Source: Methylomonas sp. MK1 (GTDB lineage Bacteria > Pseudomonadota > Gammaproteobacteria > Methylococcales > Methylomonadaceae). From it: a stretch of DNA of 64,000 nucleotides. Each line of letters opens with the position of its first letter. Position 1 is the stretch's first letter. Position numbers and translations under genes: made by a program. Below, in pieces: positions 44,915 to 54,593 of the stretch. The stretch is from contig NZ_AQOV01000001.1 in assembly GCF_000365425.1 (NCBI RefSeq), positions 2,480,001-2,544,000 of the forward strand, given 5' to 3'. Under the pieces are notes generated by a model. The model saw nothing but the letters and a program-made list of their open reading frames with translations. It searched no databases and was not told where the DNA came from.

Positions 44915-45840
44915 AAGTTTTTAGTCAAATCCATGCCGGCATACAAGCCGGCGACTTGTTCGGCGTAACCGTTGAACGGCAGGGTTGGCCGCTTTAGAAA
45001 ATCGCCGAGGCGGCGTTCTTTGGCTTGACTCCAGCGCGGGTGATCGACTTCCGGATTAACGTTGGCATAAAATCCGTATTCGCTGGGGCCGGCCTGCATC
45101 CAACTGGTCGTCGGTTGCTGATTAACCAAGCGAATCTTAACGATGGACTTGGCGCTTTTGAAGCCGTATTTCCACGGCACGACGATGCGCACCGGCGCGC
45201 CGTTTTGATTGGGTAACACTTCGCCGTATAAACCAAAAGTCAGTAAAGCCAAGGGATGCATGGCTTCGTCGATGCGCAGGCCCTCGCGATACGGCCATTC
45301 CAGGACAGCGCGCCGCTGCCCGGGCAGTTGTTCGGGGTCGTGCAGGCTGACGAACTCCACATAACGGGCCTCACTAGTCGGCTCGACTTGTTTCAGCAAC
45401 TCCGCCAAGGGATAACCTAGCCAGGGAATCACCATCGACCACGCTTCCACGCACCGTAAGCGGTAGATGCGCTCCTGCATCGGCGCCAGCTTTAGTAAAT
45501 CCTCTATGGCAAATTGTTTAGGTTTACGGACTTCGCCTTCCACACTGACCGTCCACGGCCGGGTTTTCAGACGGCCGGCCATTTTGGCCGGACCTTCCTT
45601 GCTGGTATCGAACTCGTAGAAATTATTGTATTGGCTGACGTCTTCTAACGGCGTCAATTTATCGGTCAAGCCATACGCTTCGGAGAGGCTACTCGCTAAT
45701 TTTTCACCGCCAAAGGCTGCGCCGGCAAGCAAGGCAGTGGAGCCGCCCAGTGCCAACTGCATAAAATGTCGGCGCTGGTAAAACAGCTCACGGGGGGTGA
45801 TTTCGGAAGCGGGAATTGCAGGGATGCCGGGAAGTTTCAT
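44911..45840 (-). CDS. msrP: Protein-methionine-sulfoxide reductase catalytic subunit
   Basis: MsrP (YedY), a 309-residue Mo-molybdopterin enzyme that repairs oxidised methionines in periplasmic proteins. It has a Tat signal '[15 protein letters not shown]', and the molybdenum-ligating cysteine in '[16 protein letters not shown]'. '[13 protein letters not shown]' and '[16 protein letters not shown]' are family hallmarks. Followed at once by msrQ. It fits an aerobic life with oxidative stress at the envelope. Confidence 0.95.
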   Translation of the reverse strand: MKLPGIPAIPASEITPRELFYQRRHFMQLALGGSTALLAGAAFGGEKLASSLSEAYGLTDKLTPLEDVSQYNNFYEFDTSKEGPAKMAGRLKTRPWTVSVEGEVRKPKQFAIEDLLKLAPMQERIYRLRCVEAWSMVIPWLGYPLAELLKQVEPTSEARYVEFVSLHDPEQLPGQRRAVLEWPYREGLRIDEAMHPLALLTFGLYGEVLPNQNGAPVRIVVPWKYGFKSAKSIVKIRLVNQQPTTSWMQAGPSEYGFYANVNPEVDHPRWSQAKERRLGDFLKRPTLPFNGYAEQVAGLYAGMDLTKNF

Positions 45841-45957
45841 GGGGACGCCTCGTGAAAAGTTTAGAACTACTCGACCATAAACCGAGCAGGCAGTTCCGTT
45901 TGCTCCAAAGTCACGCCACGGGCTTTGTCGATTTGGCGATCCGCATCAGCTTAAACT

Positions 45958-46422
45958 CTATTTGCGCGGCTTTTTCTTGCTATCCGGTTTTTTGGCCGTC
46001 GTCTTTTTTGCAGACTTACTGGGCTTGGCTACTTTTTTATGCCCGGCTTTCTGCGGATTTTCCTCGGCAGTCACTTTCGCAGCGTCATTCTGCGCAGACT
46101 GCTCTGCCAGATCCGCGCTATCCGGCGGCAAATCCGGCATCGGCAATACGGCGGTTTCGTTGCCGTCATCAACGGCGGACCGGTCACAATCCGGTAAGTC
46201 TTGATCTTCAGGCGAGCAAATTACGCGATAGATGATTTTCCGGTCGTCGTTTTTGCCGGTTTTGGGTTCGAGCGGTTTAACAACCGGCGCGGTGTCATCA
46301 GAGATTGTCCCCAATAATTCGGCCGTTGCGCTGCCGCTATATACCCAGACGCTGAAAAGCACACTCAAATAGCACGCTTTGTAACTTGAGGGTTTGAAGC
46401 CACCCTTGCGCAAATTAGCCAT
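45958..46422 (-). CDS. Exported protein with Lys-rich tail, unknown function
   Basis: 154 residues: an N-terminal hydrophobic signal or anchor (about 15-34, 'YLSVLFSVWVYSGSATAE'), a polar middle with two cysteines ('ICSPEDQDLPDC'), and a very basic C-terminal 35 residues (K/A/P-rich). Low-complexity composition makes homology hard to see. Its start lies within the last codons of mazG (overlap of eight bases), so it is cotranscribed with mazG and the kinase gene. Confidence 0.6.
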   Translation of the reverse strand: MANLRKGGFKPSSYKACYLSVLFSVWVYSGSATAELLGTISDDTAPVVKPLEPKTGKNDDRKIIYRVICSPEDQDLPDCDRSAVDDGNETAVLPMPDLPPDSADLAEQSAQNDAAKVTAEENPQKAGHKKVAKPSKSAKKTTAKKPDSKKKPRK

Positions 46423-47230
46423 TGTTCTGCAATTGCTTTAAGTGACGCTTGGCTTCGTTCCATAAGCCGTCCAGCTCCGCCAATTCGCAATCGCGCAACT
46501 CCCGGCCGGAGGCTTCCACCTGCTTCTCGATGTAATTAAACCGGCGGGTGAATTTTTTAGTGGCTTCGCGCAAGGCAATTTCCGGATTGACTTTCAGGTG
46601 CCGGGCCAGATTGACCACTACCAGCAGCAAATCGCCGATTTCTTCCTGAATATGCGGCTGATCGCCGGATTGCCAGGCTTCGTGGACTTCCTGGAGTTCT
46701 TCGCGCACTTTGTCGAATACAGGTTCCGCTTCCGGCCAATCAAAACCGTGGCTGGCGGCGCGATTCTGAATTTTCTCGCACTGCACCAAGGCTGGCAGAC
46801 TTTGCGCAACGCCGGCTAACACACTTTCGGTTTGCTGCGCAGGCTGTTTCAAACGGCGTTCCTGAGCTTTGGCTGCGTCCCAGGCTTGTTGGCGTTGCTC
46901 ATCGGTATCGAATTTGACATCGGCAAACACATGCGGATGCCGGCTAACCAATTTCTCGCTGATTGCCGCCGCCACCTGCTCAAAGTCGAATAAGCCGCGT
47001 TCTTCGGCAATCTGCGAGTGAAACACCACTTGTAACAACAGATCGCCCAATTCGCCGCGCAAATCGTCGAAGTCATTACGTTCGATGGCGTCGGCCACCT
47101 CGTAGGCTTCTTCGATGGTGTAGGGAATCAGGCTATGGAAATCCTGCTTGACGTCCCAAGCACAACCCTTTTCCGGGTCGCGCAAGCGGGCCATCAAAGC
47201 CAGCAGTTCCTGGGTTTTAGTCAAACTCAA
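46415..47230 (-). CDS. mazG: Nucleoside triphosphate pyrophosphohydrolase MazG
   Basis: Hydrolyses NTPs to NMPs, and modulates ppGpp/toxin stress in E. coli. Two MazG domains are clear: 'EEAYEVADAI...DDLRGELGDLLLQVVFH' and 'EEIGDLLLVVVNLARHL'. The frame is open to 47359, but that region overlaps the kinase gene. I chose TTG 47230, which overlaps the kinase stop (TTGA) and gives 271 residues, close to E. coli MazG (263). A second TTG at 47224 is equally possible. Confidence 0.93.
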   Translation of the reverse strand: MSLTKTQELLALMARLRDPEKGCAWDVKQDFHSLIPYTIEEAYEVADAIERNDFDDLRGELGDLLLQVVFHSQIAEERGLFDFEQVAAAISEKLVSRHPHVFADVKFDTDEQRQQAWDAAKAQERRLKQPAQQTESVLAGVAQSLPALVQCEKIQNRAASHGFDWPEAEPVFDKVREELQEVHEAWQSGDQPHIQEEIGDLLLVVVNLARHLKVNPEIALREATKKFTRRFNYIEKQVEASGRELRDCELAELDGLWNEAKRHLKQLQNNG

Positions 47231-48159
47231 AATGTCGAACCAAACGTATCCTGATAGCGTTTTTTGAACTCCGCCATCGTAAAGGTGTGGTTTTGGGTGC
47301 CGTTGTGCTCGATTTTGATCGCGCCCAACAAGGAAGCAATCCGACCGGTAACATCCCAATCGTAATCGTTAATCAAACCGTACAGCAGACCGGCACGATA
47401 AGCGTCGCCGCAGCCTGTGGGGTCCAACAATTGTTTGGGTTTGGCGGGCGGAATGTCGATGCATTCGCCGCGGGTATACACTTTGGAACCGTTGCCGCCC
47501 AAGGTGATGATCAGGGCATCGACTTTTTCGGCGATTTGCTCCAGCGTCAAGCCGGTTCGTTGTTGCATCAATTCCGACTCGTAATCGTTGAAAGTAGCGT
47601 AATTGGCCAGTTCCAGAAACGCCAACAACTCGTCGCCATCGAACATCGGCATACCTTGGCCGGGATCGAAAATAAACGGAATGCCTTGCTCAACAAACTG
47701 CTGGGCATGCTCCTGCATGCCTTGTTTACCGTCCGGCGAGACGATGCCGATGGTAATGCCAGAGTCGGCCGGCACGGTGTTTAAATGCGAAAAGCTCATC
47801 GCCCCGGGATGGAAAGCGGTGATTTGGTTGTCGTCTACGTCTGTGGTGATATAGGCCTGACCGGTGTAATGATCGTCCAGCACCTTGATATAACGACTGG
47901 AGATGCCGCATTGGCTCAGCCATTGGGCATAGGGCTCGAAATCGTGGCCGACGGTCGCCATGATGGACGGCTCTTCCTGCAACAATTTCAGGTTGTAAGC
48001 AATGTTACCGGCGCAGCCGCCGTATTCGCGGCGCAAGGCCGGCACCAGGAAAGACACGTTAAGCATGTGTACTTTCTCTGGCAGGATGTGATGTTTAAAT
48101 TTGTCGTGAAACACCATGATGGTGTCGTAGGCCATGGAGCCACAGATCAATGCACTCAT
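47227..48159 (-). CDS. PfkB-family carbohydrate/adenosine kinase
   Basis: A 310-residue ribokinase-fold kinase. The N-terminus 'ALICGSMAYDTIMVF' and glycine motif 'REYGGCAGNIAYNLKLL', plus the C-terminal catalytic signature 'DPTGCGDAYRAGLLYG' with the base Asp, are clear. The proteobacterial branch it resembles is often called adenosine kinase, though substrate tests are scarce. It is followed by mazG with overlapping stop and start. Confidence 0.87.
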   Translation of the reverse strand: MSALICGSMAYDTIMVFHDKFKHHILPEKVHMLNVSFLVPALRREYGGCAGNIAYNLKLLQEEPSIMATVGHDFEPYAQWLSQCGISSRYIKVLDDHYTGQAYITTDVDDNQITAFHPGAMSFSHLNTVPADSGITIGIVSPDGKQGMQEHAQQFVEQGIPFIFDPGQGMPMFDGDELLAFLELANYATFNDYESELMQQRTGLTLEQIAEKVDALIITLGGNGSKVYTRGECIDIPPAKPKQLLDPTGCGDAYRAGLLYGLINDYDWDVTGRIASLLGAIKIEHNGTQNHTFTMAEFKKRYQDTFGSTF

Positions 48160-48263
48160 TATTATCCTTGTTTGACGATTTCAGCGGCCCTAAGGTAACG
48201 GATGTTTGAAATAGGCACAAGACGAAAGCGACAAAATCAGCCGCGCTTCGTCGTCTTTACCGC

Positions 48264-48623
48264 TTACAAAAGAATCAACGCCCAAGTCACGCCGGCCCAA
48301 ATCAAGGACAACATGACCGCCGCCGAGCCTATGTCCTTGGCGCGTCCGGATAATTCGTGATGTTCGAAACCGACTCTATCCACTACGGCTTCCACCGCGG
48401 AATTCAACAGCTCCACCAGCAACACCAGTACCACGCTGCCGATCAACAAGACTTTTTCGATGGCGGTTTGCCCCAGCCAAATCGCCAACGGCGTCGTTAC
48501 CACGAACAACGCGACTTCCTGACGAAACGCCTCTTCATGCTGCCAGGTGGCTTTGAAGCCGGCGACCGAAAAAAAGCAGGCATTAATCAGCCGCTTAAAT
48601 CCCTTTGCATTTTGATTTGCCAT
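48264..48623 (-). CDS. dgkA: Diacylglycerol kinase
   Basis: A 119-residue integral membrane kinase, recycling diacylglycerol made during periplasmic glucan or lipid A modification. It has an N-terminal amphipathic 'GFKRLINACFFSVAGFKATWQHEEAFRQE'-like region, then three TM helices. The active segment is 'ELLNSAVEAVVDR' and 'ELSGRAKDIGSAAV', as in E. coli DgkA. It follows gcvH by nine bases. Confidence 0.94.
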   Translation of the reverse strand: MANQNAKGFKRLINACFFSVAGFKATWQHEEAFRQEVALFVVTTPLAIWLGQTAIEKVLLIGSVVLVLLVELLNSAVEAVVDRVGFEHHELSGRAKDIGSAAVMLSLIWAGVTWALILL

Positions 48624-48632
48624 TACTTATTC

Positions 48633-49016
48633 CTACTCCTCGATCAGGGTCCGATAGGCATCGGCATCCATTAATTGTTCCAGTTCCGCCGGATTATCGG
48701 CTTTGATGCAAAACAGCCAGGTTTGATACGCGCCGTCATTCACCAACTCAGGTTCATCCGACACCGCTTCGTTGACTTCAACTACGCTGCCGCTGACCGG
48801 GCTGAACAGATCGGAAGCAGTTTTTACCGATTCCACCACTGCCAGTTGTTCGCCCGCCTTCACGACTCTGCCGACATCCGGCAAGCCGATAAAGACGATG
48901 TCGCCCAACTCGGACTGGGCGAAGTCGGTAATACCGACGCGCACGACATTGCCGTCTTCCAGCTTGGCCCATTCATGGGTCTCGGCATATTTCAAATTTT
49001 CAGGTGTTTCACTCAT
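48633..49016 (-). CDS. gcvH: Glycine cleavage system H protein
   Basis: Lipoyl carrier of the glycine cleavage system (127 residues). The lipoylated lysine is in '[17 protein letters not shown]', and '[25 protein letters not shown]' is the typical N-terminus. ATG 49016 is preferred: GAGGG lies 8-9 bases before it; ATG 49022 is too close to that site. gcvT and gcvP are not adjacent, which is unusual but seen in other genomes. Confidence 0.95.
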   Translation of the reverse strand: MSETPENLKYAETHEWAKLEDGNVVRVGITDFAQSELGDIVFIGLPDVGRVVKAGEQLAVVESVKTASDLFSPVSGSVVEVNEAVSDEPELVNDGAYQTWLFCIKADNPAELEQLMDADAYRTLIEE

Positions 49017-49100
49017 TTGCATTTCCCTCAAGCCGTAACAGTAATCCAAAAGGATAACCGGCTATTTTTTTAACACAACAAAAAATTACAGCCCCCGCCA

Positions 49101-49123
49101 GCCCAAACTTTATAATCTTGGGC
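49101..49123 (+). promoter_or_regulatory. -10 box inside a dyad before the RND adaptor
   Basis: TATAAT at 49111-49116 is flanked by GCCCAA (49101-49106) and TTGGGC (49118-49123), perfect complements, so a dimeric regulator could sit on the promoter. No good -35 box is visible. Confidence 0.45.
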
Positions 49124-49186
49124 CATGCGGAGAGTACCTAACTTAAGTCCGGCCATTAAGGCGTCAAACTACATTCAATAAAATTC

Positions 49187-50218
49187 ATGCGAATAGCACT
49201 TTTCCTCGCCGGCTGGCTTGGCGTTCTTAGTCTGATTCCGACCGCCGCGTTGGCGGACGATGACGACGCCCCCCCCTCAAGCACCGCCCAAACCAAACAG
49301 GCCAGGCCGAATGCCAACCCCGATGTATTACATCTGGACCGGGCGGCTCAAAAGTTGGCCGGTATTCAAACCCAAACACTCGTAACGGTTAGACAAACGC
49401 CCGAATTTACCGCATACGGCACAGTACTCAATCCGGAACCGCTGCTTAGCATCCGTCAGCAATTCCTGGCCGCCAGCGCCCAGCAAGACAGCGCGCAAGC
49501 CCGCTATAGCGAGGCGGCGCAAAACTTGAATCGCACCCGCGACCTGCATCAACAAGACATCGTTTCCACCCGCCGCCTGCAAGAACAGCAAGCGATCTGG
49601 CAGGCGGACAAAGCCAACCTGGCCGCCAATAGCTACCAGCAGCAACTGATCGCCGTCAACAGCCGCCTGGTCTGGGGCGACACCTTGAGCAGCTGGTTTA
49701 CCAAAGCTCAGGATAAAAACGCCGCGCAATTGCTGGAACATCGCGCCCAGTTACTGCAAATTACCCTGCCCGCCAATAGCCGGCTCGATCCGGGCGTCAA
49801 TATTATTCATATTCACGAACGTGGCCAGCGTCAGGCCGCTTTGCCAGCCGAGTTAATTTCCGCAGCACCACAAGTCGATCCGGTGTCGCAAGGCCTGCGT
49901 TATTTCTTCAAATGCGCGGACTGCCGCCTGCCGTTCGGCACCCATATCACCGTCTGGATTCCGCAGGGCGGCCAAGCCAATACTGGCGTCATTATCCCGC
50001 AACCAGCCTTGGTTTGGCATTTGGGTCAGGCTTTTGTGTTTATCAAAACCGATGCGGAGCATTTCAGCCGCCGGGCGCTCAAGCAATACAGCAGCACTAG
50101 CCAAGGCTATTTCGTGGCCGACGGTTTGCAGCCTGGCGAGGAAATCGTGACCACTGGCGCGCAAACGCTGTTATCGCAACAATTGAAAGGGCTGATACCC
50201 GACGAAGATAAGGATTAA
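49187..50218 (+). CDS. RND efflux periplasmic adaptor (membrane fusion protein)
   Basis: A 343-residue exported protein, signal cut near 'ALADDD'. Acidic and Pro-rich N-terminus, then 'KLAGIQTQTL', a helical hairpin segment (about 95-165, Gln/Ala-rich) and beta-barrel parts (180-330) ending with 'DGLQPGEEIVTTGAQTLLSQQL'. That end is typical of adaptor proteins of metal RND pumps. The N-terminal barrel-sandwich is short. It has no pump gene beside it; the permease at 21449 is the obvious candidate partner in this window. Confidence 0.83.
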   Translation: MRIALFLAGWLGVLSLIPTAALADDDDAPPSSTAQTKQARPNANPDVLHLDRAAQKLAGIQTQTLVTVRQTPEFTAYGTVLNPEPLLSIRQQFLAASAQQDSAQARYSEAAQNLNRTRDLHQQDIVSTRRLQEQQAIWQADKANLAANSYQQQLIAVNSRLVWGDTLSSWFTKAQDKNAAQLLEHRAQLLQITLPANSRLDPGVNIIHIHERGQRQAALPAELISAAPQVDPVSQGLRYFFKCADCRLPFGTHITVWIPQGGQANTGVIIPQPALVWHLGQAFVFIKTDAEHFSRRALKQYSSTSQGYFVADGLQPGEEIVTTGAQTLLSQQLKGLIPDEDKD

Positions 50219-50224
50219 GCCTGC

Positions 50225-51268
50225 TTAGTATTTTATCGGCAACACTTGCACCGACTCCCAAACCCGCTCGGTGAATTCCGCATCCATCGCTGGCATGCCG
50301 TCCTGAAGCCATTGCACGATTACTTTAGCGATATTGGGATAAGTGACATGCACCGCATGCGGATTGTGCAGCCAGTCCTCGATCACCGCATCGTCCAAAT
50401 CGAACATCGTGTGACCGTAGCCCAGTTGCTTTAAAGCCTCGGCGTTGGAAATCTGCTCCATTTGCGCGTGTAAGGGCTTGACGAGAATCTTCTTGCCCAA
50501 CTGCAAGGACTCGCTGGCCAACTCGAACCCGGCATTACTGATGATGCCGGCGCAATCGTACAAATCGCGCTGAAAACCTTCTCTGGACAGCTGTTTGCAA
50601 ACGATGTGCGGATATTTCGATACCGCCGGTTCCGGCGCATAGACATGAAACTCGAAGTTTTCGAATGGACACAGGAGCTTAACCACTGCTTGCGGGTCTT
50701 CGAAGGGCAAATACACCACAATCTTATTGGCTTGGGTATTTTGTGGAAACGCCGGCGTTTCGATGATTGGCGGCAAGATCGGCTGACCGAAATGATGCCA
50801 GTGCAAACCGATGCCGATGTCGGCTGGCGCGAAATACTTCATCACCTGCTCGGCAATCGGGTCGCCGCCGGCGCGGGGAATTTTGTGTCTAAACGCATAT
50901 TGATGACCAATACCCAGCACTTTTTTCTTTTGCCGTTTCGCGGCCCAAGCGGTAACGGGCTCGAAATCGCTGATCACTAAGTCGTAAGTGCTTAAATCCA
51001 GACTGTTGATGTCTCTGACAAAACGGATCGGGCTGGCATCCAACGCGGTTTTCACATAACTGACCTGGCCGTTGTGGGTATTAAAGGTCAAACCGGTTTT
51101 GACTTGATAGCCGTTAAACACTTCCATATCGAAGTATTTGTCCGCCGGCCGGCCGGTAAATTGGAAGGTGACATCAAACCCCGCCGCATATAGTTCTTTC
51201 GCCATCACTCTGGCGCGGGTGATGTGACCATTGCCCGTGCCTTGCACACCGTAAAAAATTTTCATCAT
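50225..51268 (-). CDS. MJ1255/VC2487-family glycosyltransferase
   Basis: A 347-residue GT-B-like protein. It begins 'MKIFYGVQGTGNGHITRAR', shows 'LVISDFEPVTAWAAK' and 'GHQYAFRH', and the C-terminal half has 'CAGIISNAGFELASESLQLGKKILVKPL', the sugar-nucleotide site region of the family. Substrate is unknown; lipid or surface glycan synthesis is likely. It is cotranscribed with the PAP2 phosphatase (overlap of four bases), which suggests a shared lipid-linked pathway. Confidence 0.85.
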   Translation of the reverse strand: MMKIFYGVQGTGNGHITRARVMAKELYAAGFDVTFQFTGRPADKYFDMEVFNGYQVKTGLTFNTHNGQVSYVKTALDASPIRFVRDINSLDLSTYDLVISDFEPVTAWAAKRQKKKVLGIGHQYAFRHKIPRAGGDPIAEQVMKYFAPADIGIGLHWHHFGQPILPPIIETPAFPQNTQANKIVVYLPFEDPQAVVKLLCPFENFEFHVYAPEPAVSKYPHIVCKQLSREGFQRDLYDCAGIISNAGFELASESLQLGKKILVKPLHAQMEQISNAEALKQLGYGHTMFDLDDAVIEDWLHNPHAVHVTYPNIAKVIVQWLQDGMPAMDAEFTERVWESVQVLPIKY

Positions 51269-51786
51269 AAAATGTAATCGAGACTAAAAATTGCCGTACT
51301 AACCCCCAAGACCACGCCCATCAGCGTATCGGTGGGGAAATGCACGCCCAAAACCACTCTGGAAAAACCGACCAGCGCGGCCCAAACATAAAGAACCGGC
51401 AGCAACGACGGCGCAAAATACCCTACCAAGGTTGCCACCATGAACGCGGCAGAGGTATGTCCGGAGGGGAAACTGAATTGATCCGATGGCGTAATCACGC
51501 TTTTGAAATCCGGTAACGCTTGCTGCGGGCGGTTGCGCTTAAAGCCTTTTTTCAGCAGCGTATAGACCGGCCTTTCGATCAAAAACGCCAGTATCATGGC
51601 CCGCAACAACGCATCGTTGATGCCTTGATCCCAGTAAAGCCAAGCCGCGAGAATAACGTACAGAAAACCATCGGCGGTGCGGGAAATCATGCGGCAAAAG
51701 CGCACTAAATAGGCATGAATGGCAACGCTGTTTAGCCAAGTAAACATCGTCACGTCGTACTTATGGATCGAGTAAATCAGCTTCAT
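51265..51786 (-). CDS. PAP2-family membrane phosphatase
   Basis: 173 residues, with five or so transmembrane helices. Catalytic motifs of acid phosphatases of the PAP2 group are visible: 'KKGFKRNRPQQAL' (K-x6-R-P), 'FPSGHTSAAF' (PSGH) and 'SRVVLGVHFPTD' (SR-x5-H-x3-D). It dephosphorylates lipid phosphates such as undecaprenyl pyrophosphate or phosphatidic acid. It heads a two-gene unit with the glycosyltransferase. Confidence 0.92.
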   Translation of the reverse strand: MKLIYSIHKYDVTMFTWLNSVAIHAYLVRFCRMISRTADGFLYVILAAWLYWDQGINDALLRAMILAFLIERPVYTLLKKGFKRNRPQQALPDFKSVITPSDQFSFPSGHTSAAFMVATLVGYFAPSLLPVLYVWAALVGFSRVVLGVHFPTDTLMGVVLGVSTAIFSLDYIL

Positions 51787-52062
51787 GGTCTGGCCCTCGT
51801 TGTTTGCCGCACGCGTCGACCGCGAGCTTCATGCAGCAGTTGAAAATCGTCGATTTTCCGTTTCACGTTTATCCCTGATAACGAGGCCAGCTTAGAGATG
51901 CTTTGTGACAACAATATGAAGCTTTGTTTAAGCTTATGTGACAGGCCCATTTCGGCGATTGTTTGTTACAATTGCCGGCTGCGGGGCGCTCGGCTGTTTG
52001 GTGCGCTCGACCGGCGATCCATAACAACACGGCAAAACCTTTTCGGTTTTAATCAGGGCACT

Positions 52063-53520
52063 ATGCAACGTTTTTGCACTTTAGGGTTTGTACTCGGCCT
52101 GATCTTGATGGTCTTCGGCATCACTTACACGCTACCGATAGCCACTTCGCTGTACTTCGAGGATGGCATGGTCGATCATTTTTTGAACGGCATGTCGCTG
52201 AATATCGGGGTCGGCAGCCTGCTATCCGGCATAACCATGCGCTTTCGCGGCGAAGTAAAAACACGCGACGGCTATTTGTTGGTAGCCTCTTTCTGGATAT
52301 TGATGTCTGCAACAGCAACATTTCCGTTGCTTTGGGGGATGCCGGGGCTATCGTTTACCGATGCGTTTTTTGAAACCACATCGGGGTTAACCACCACGGG
52401 AGCTACCGTTTTCGTCGGCCTGGATAATCTGGCACCGTCGCTAAACCTCTGGCGCCACGAATTGAACTGGATCGGCGGCCTAGGCATTATCGTTTTGGCG
52501 GTAGCTATCTTGCCACTGCTGGGAATCGGGGGCATGCAGCTTTACAAAGCCGAAATCTCCGGCCCGATCAAAGACAGCAAACTGACGCCACGAATCACCG
52601 AAACCGCCAGATTGCTTTGGATAGTTTATGCCGGCATTACAGTTGCCTGCATCGTATCCCTGAAATTGGCCGGCATGAGCTGGTTCGACGCCATTTGCCA
52701 TGGCTTCGCGACGATGGGCCTGGGAGGCTTATCGACCCATGACGCCAGTGTCGGCTATTTCGATTCTCCGGCCATCGAACTCGTTCTAACCGTGTTCATG
52801 CTTATTTCGGCGATGAATTTTGCCGTGCATTTTCAAGCCTTGCATCAGCGCAGCGCTAAACCCTATTTAGAAGATCCGGAGGCCATTCCCATGTTGGGCG
52901 TGATTGCCGGCAGTATTTTGTTGTGTACCGGGCTGATCTGGTATCACCATGTTTATCCCGATTTTCTAACCGCTCTGCGCCATGTCACTTTCAACCTGGT
53001 TTCGGTTGGCACTTCCAGCGGCTTCGTTAGCGTCGATTACGATAAATGGCCGCCGTTTGTGCCTTGGTGGATGCTTTATTTGAGCTGTATCGTTGCTAAC
53101 ACTGGTTCAACCGGCGGCGGTATCAAAATGTTCCGTACCATATTGTTATGGAAACAGGCCGGACGGGAAATGTTCAGCATTCTGCATCCGCGCGCTATCA
53201 ATCCCATACGCATCGGCGGCACTCCCGTTGCCAATAAAATTATTTTCTCGGTATTAGCCTTTATTTTTCTTTACTTCATTTCGATTGTAGTTCTAACTTT
53301 TTCGCTACTATTTTCCGGCTTGGAGCCGATTTCAGCACTCAGCGCGGTATTGGCCTGCATCAACAACGCCGGCCCAGGCCTTGGACAGGTAGGGCCTGCC
53401 AGCAATTACCAGGGTTTAAGCGATTTTCAGACCTGGATTTGTTCGATTGCAATGCTGTTGGGGCGCTTCGAAGTCTTTACTCTGATAATGCTTTTTACGC
53501 CTGCTTTCTGGAGAAAATAG
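52063..53520 (+). CDS. trkH: Trk potassium uptake membrane subunit TrkH
   Basis: A 485-residue K+ channel-like transporter of the Trk/Ktr type. ATG 52063 with AGGG upstream gives the normal N-terminus (MQRFCTLGFVLGLILMVFG); the frame is open to 51898. Four pore-loop repeats are visible, for example 'FFETTSGLTTTGATVF', 'HGFATMGLGGLSTHD', 'LVSVGTSSGFVS' and 'ACINNAGPGLGQVG'. The gating partner TrkA is not here. The next gene is secF, 98 bases later. Confidence 0.93.
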   Translation: MQRFCTLGFVLGLILMVFGITYTLPIATSLYFEDGMVDHFLNGMSLNIGVGSLLSGITMRFRGEVKTRDGYLLVASFWILMSATATFPLLWGMPGLSFTDAFFETTSGLTTTGATVFVGLDNLAPSLNLWRHELNWIGGLGIIVLAVAILPLLGIGGMQLYKAEISGPIKDSKLTPRITETARLLWIVYAGITVACIVSLKLAGMSWFDAICHGFATMGLGGLSTHDASVGYFDSPAIELVLTVFMLISAMNFAVHFQALHQRSAKPYLEDPEAIPMLGVIAGSILLCTGLIWYHHVYPDFLTALRHVTFNLVSVGTSSGFVSVDYDKWPPFVPWWMLYLSCIVANTGSTGGGIKMFRTILLWKQAGREMFSILHPRAINPIRIGGTPVANKIIFSVLAFIFLYFISIVVLTFSLLFSGLEPISALSAVLACINNAGPGLGQVGPASNYQGLSDFQTWICSIAMLLGRFEVFTLIMLFTPAFWRK

Positions 53521-53618
53521 TACAATTCTCATCCCTTTAAGCAGACAAACTTAGTTTTATTGCCGAACCATTAAATCCGGTCGGACCACAACCATAATTA
53601 TTTATCAGGAACATTGGC

Positions 53619-54548
53619 ATGACTTCCGCTTCACACATTGATTTTCTTAGTAAAAGAAAACTGGCCTTTTACTTTTCCGGCACTCTGCTATTGATTTCCA
53701 TTGTTTCGTTTTTCGTCAAGGGTCTGGATCTGGGCATAGATTTTACCGGCGGCAGCGTCTACGAATTGCATTACAACCAAGCCGCCGATCTTGACAAGAT
53801 GCGCAGCACGCTGGAGCAACAGGGCTTCGCCGATGCCAATCTGCAACATTTCGGCAGCGCGGCCGATGTGTTAATCCGCCTGAAACCGGTAGAAAACGTT
53901 AGTCAAAAAGAACTTAGCGAAAAAGTGCTAAGCGTCGCCAATAGCAGCCAAAGCCAACCTGGCGAACTGCGTCGCGTAGAATTCGTCGGCCCGCAAGTGG
54001 GGGATGATTTGGTCAACGATGGCGGTCTGGCGCTATTCTTCGCTTTTGTCGGCATCATGGTCTATGTCAGCATTCGCTTCGAGTGGAAATTATCCTTGAG
54101 CGCGATCGCGGCTTTATTCCACGACAGTATCATTACGATGGGTTTTTTCTCGGTATTTGGCTGGGAATTCGACATGACCGTGTTATCGGCGATTTTGGCC
54201 TTGATCGGTTATTCCATCAACGACACCATCGTCGTCTACGACAGGATTCGCGAAACCGTCCGCTCTAGCCGAATCAAGGAATCCATTAACGAAATCGTTA
54301 ACACCGCGCTGAACGACACTTTGAGCCGAACTATCCTGACCTCGTTGACCGTATTTTTAACGCTGTTGGCTCTGGCATTCCTCGGCGGCAAAACCATCCA
54401 CGGCTTTGCCATTGCGATGCTGATCGGCGTCGTTAAAGGCACCTACTCATCGATTTACATCGCCAGCTCACTCGCTCTGAGCCTGGGCTTGAGCCGCGAC
54501 GACCTGATGCCGCCCGCCAAGGACAGCGTCGTCGACGATATGCCTTAA
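53619..54548 (+). CDS. secF: Protein translocase subunit SecF
   Basis: SecF (309 residues) assists Sec export with SecD using the proton gradient. It has six TM helices, 'LGIDFTGGSVYEL' near the N-terminus, the large periplasmic domain up to residue 130, and the family sequence 'LIGYSINDTIVVYDRIRE'. SecD and YajC, normally just upstream, are absent; trkH lies there instead. The gene itself looks complete. Confidence 0.93.
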   Translation: MTSASHIDFLSKRKLAFYFSGTLLLISIVSFFVKGLDLGIDFTGGSVYELHYNQAADLDKMRSTLEQQGFADANLQHFGSAADVLIRLKPVENVSQKELSEKVLSVANSSQSQPGELRRVEFVGPQVGDDLVNDGGLALFFAFVGIMVYVSIRFEWKLSLSAIAALFHDSIITMGFFSVFGWEFDMTVLSAILALIGYSINDTIVVYDRIRETVRSSRIKESINEIVNTALNDTLSRTILTSLTVFLTLLALAFLGGKTIHGFAIAMLIGVVKGTYSSIYIASSLALSLGLSRDDLMPPAKDSVVDDMP

Positions 54549-54593
54549 CCCGAATTTTAATTTATCACTTCAAGCGAACGCTCACGGAATAAC

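Noticed and set aside
47231..47359. N-terminal extension of MazG
   Set aside because: It overlaps the kinase gene and has no family similarity; a TTG at the kinase stop fits MazG length better.
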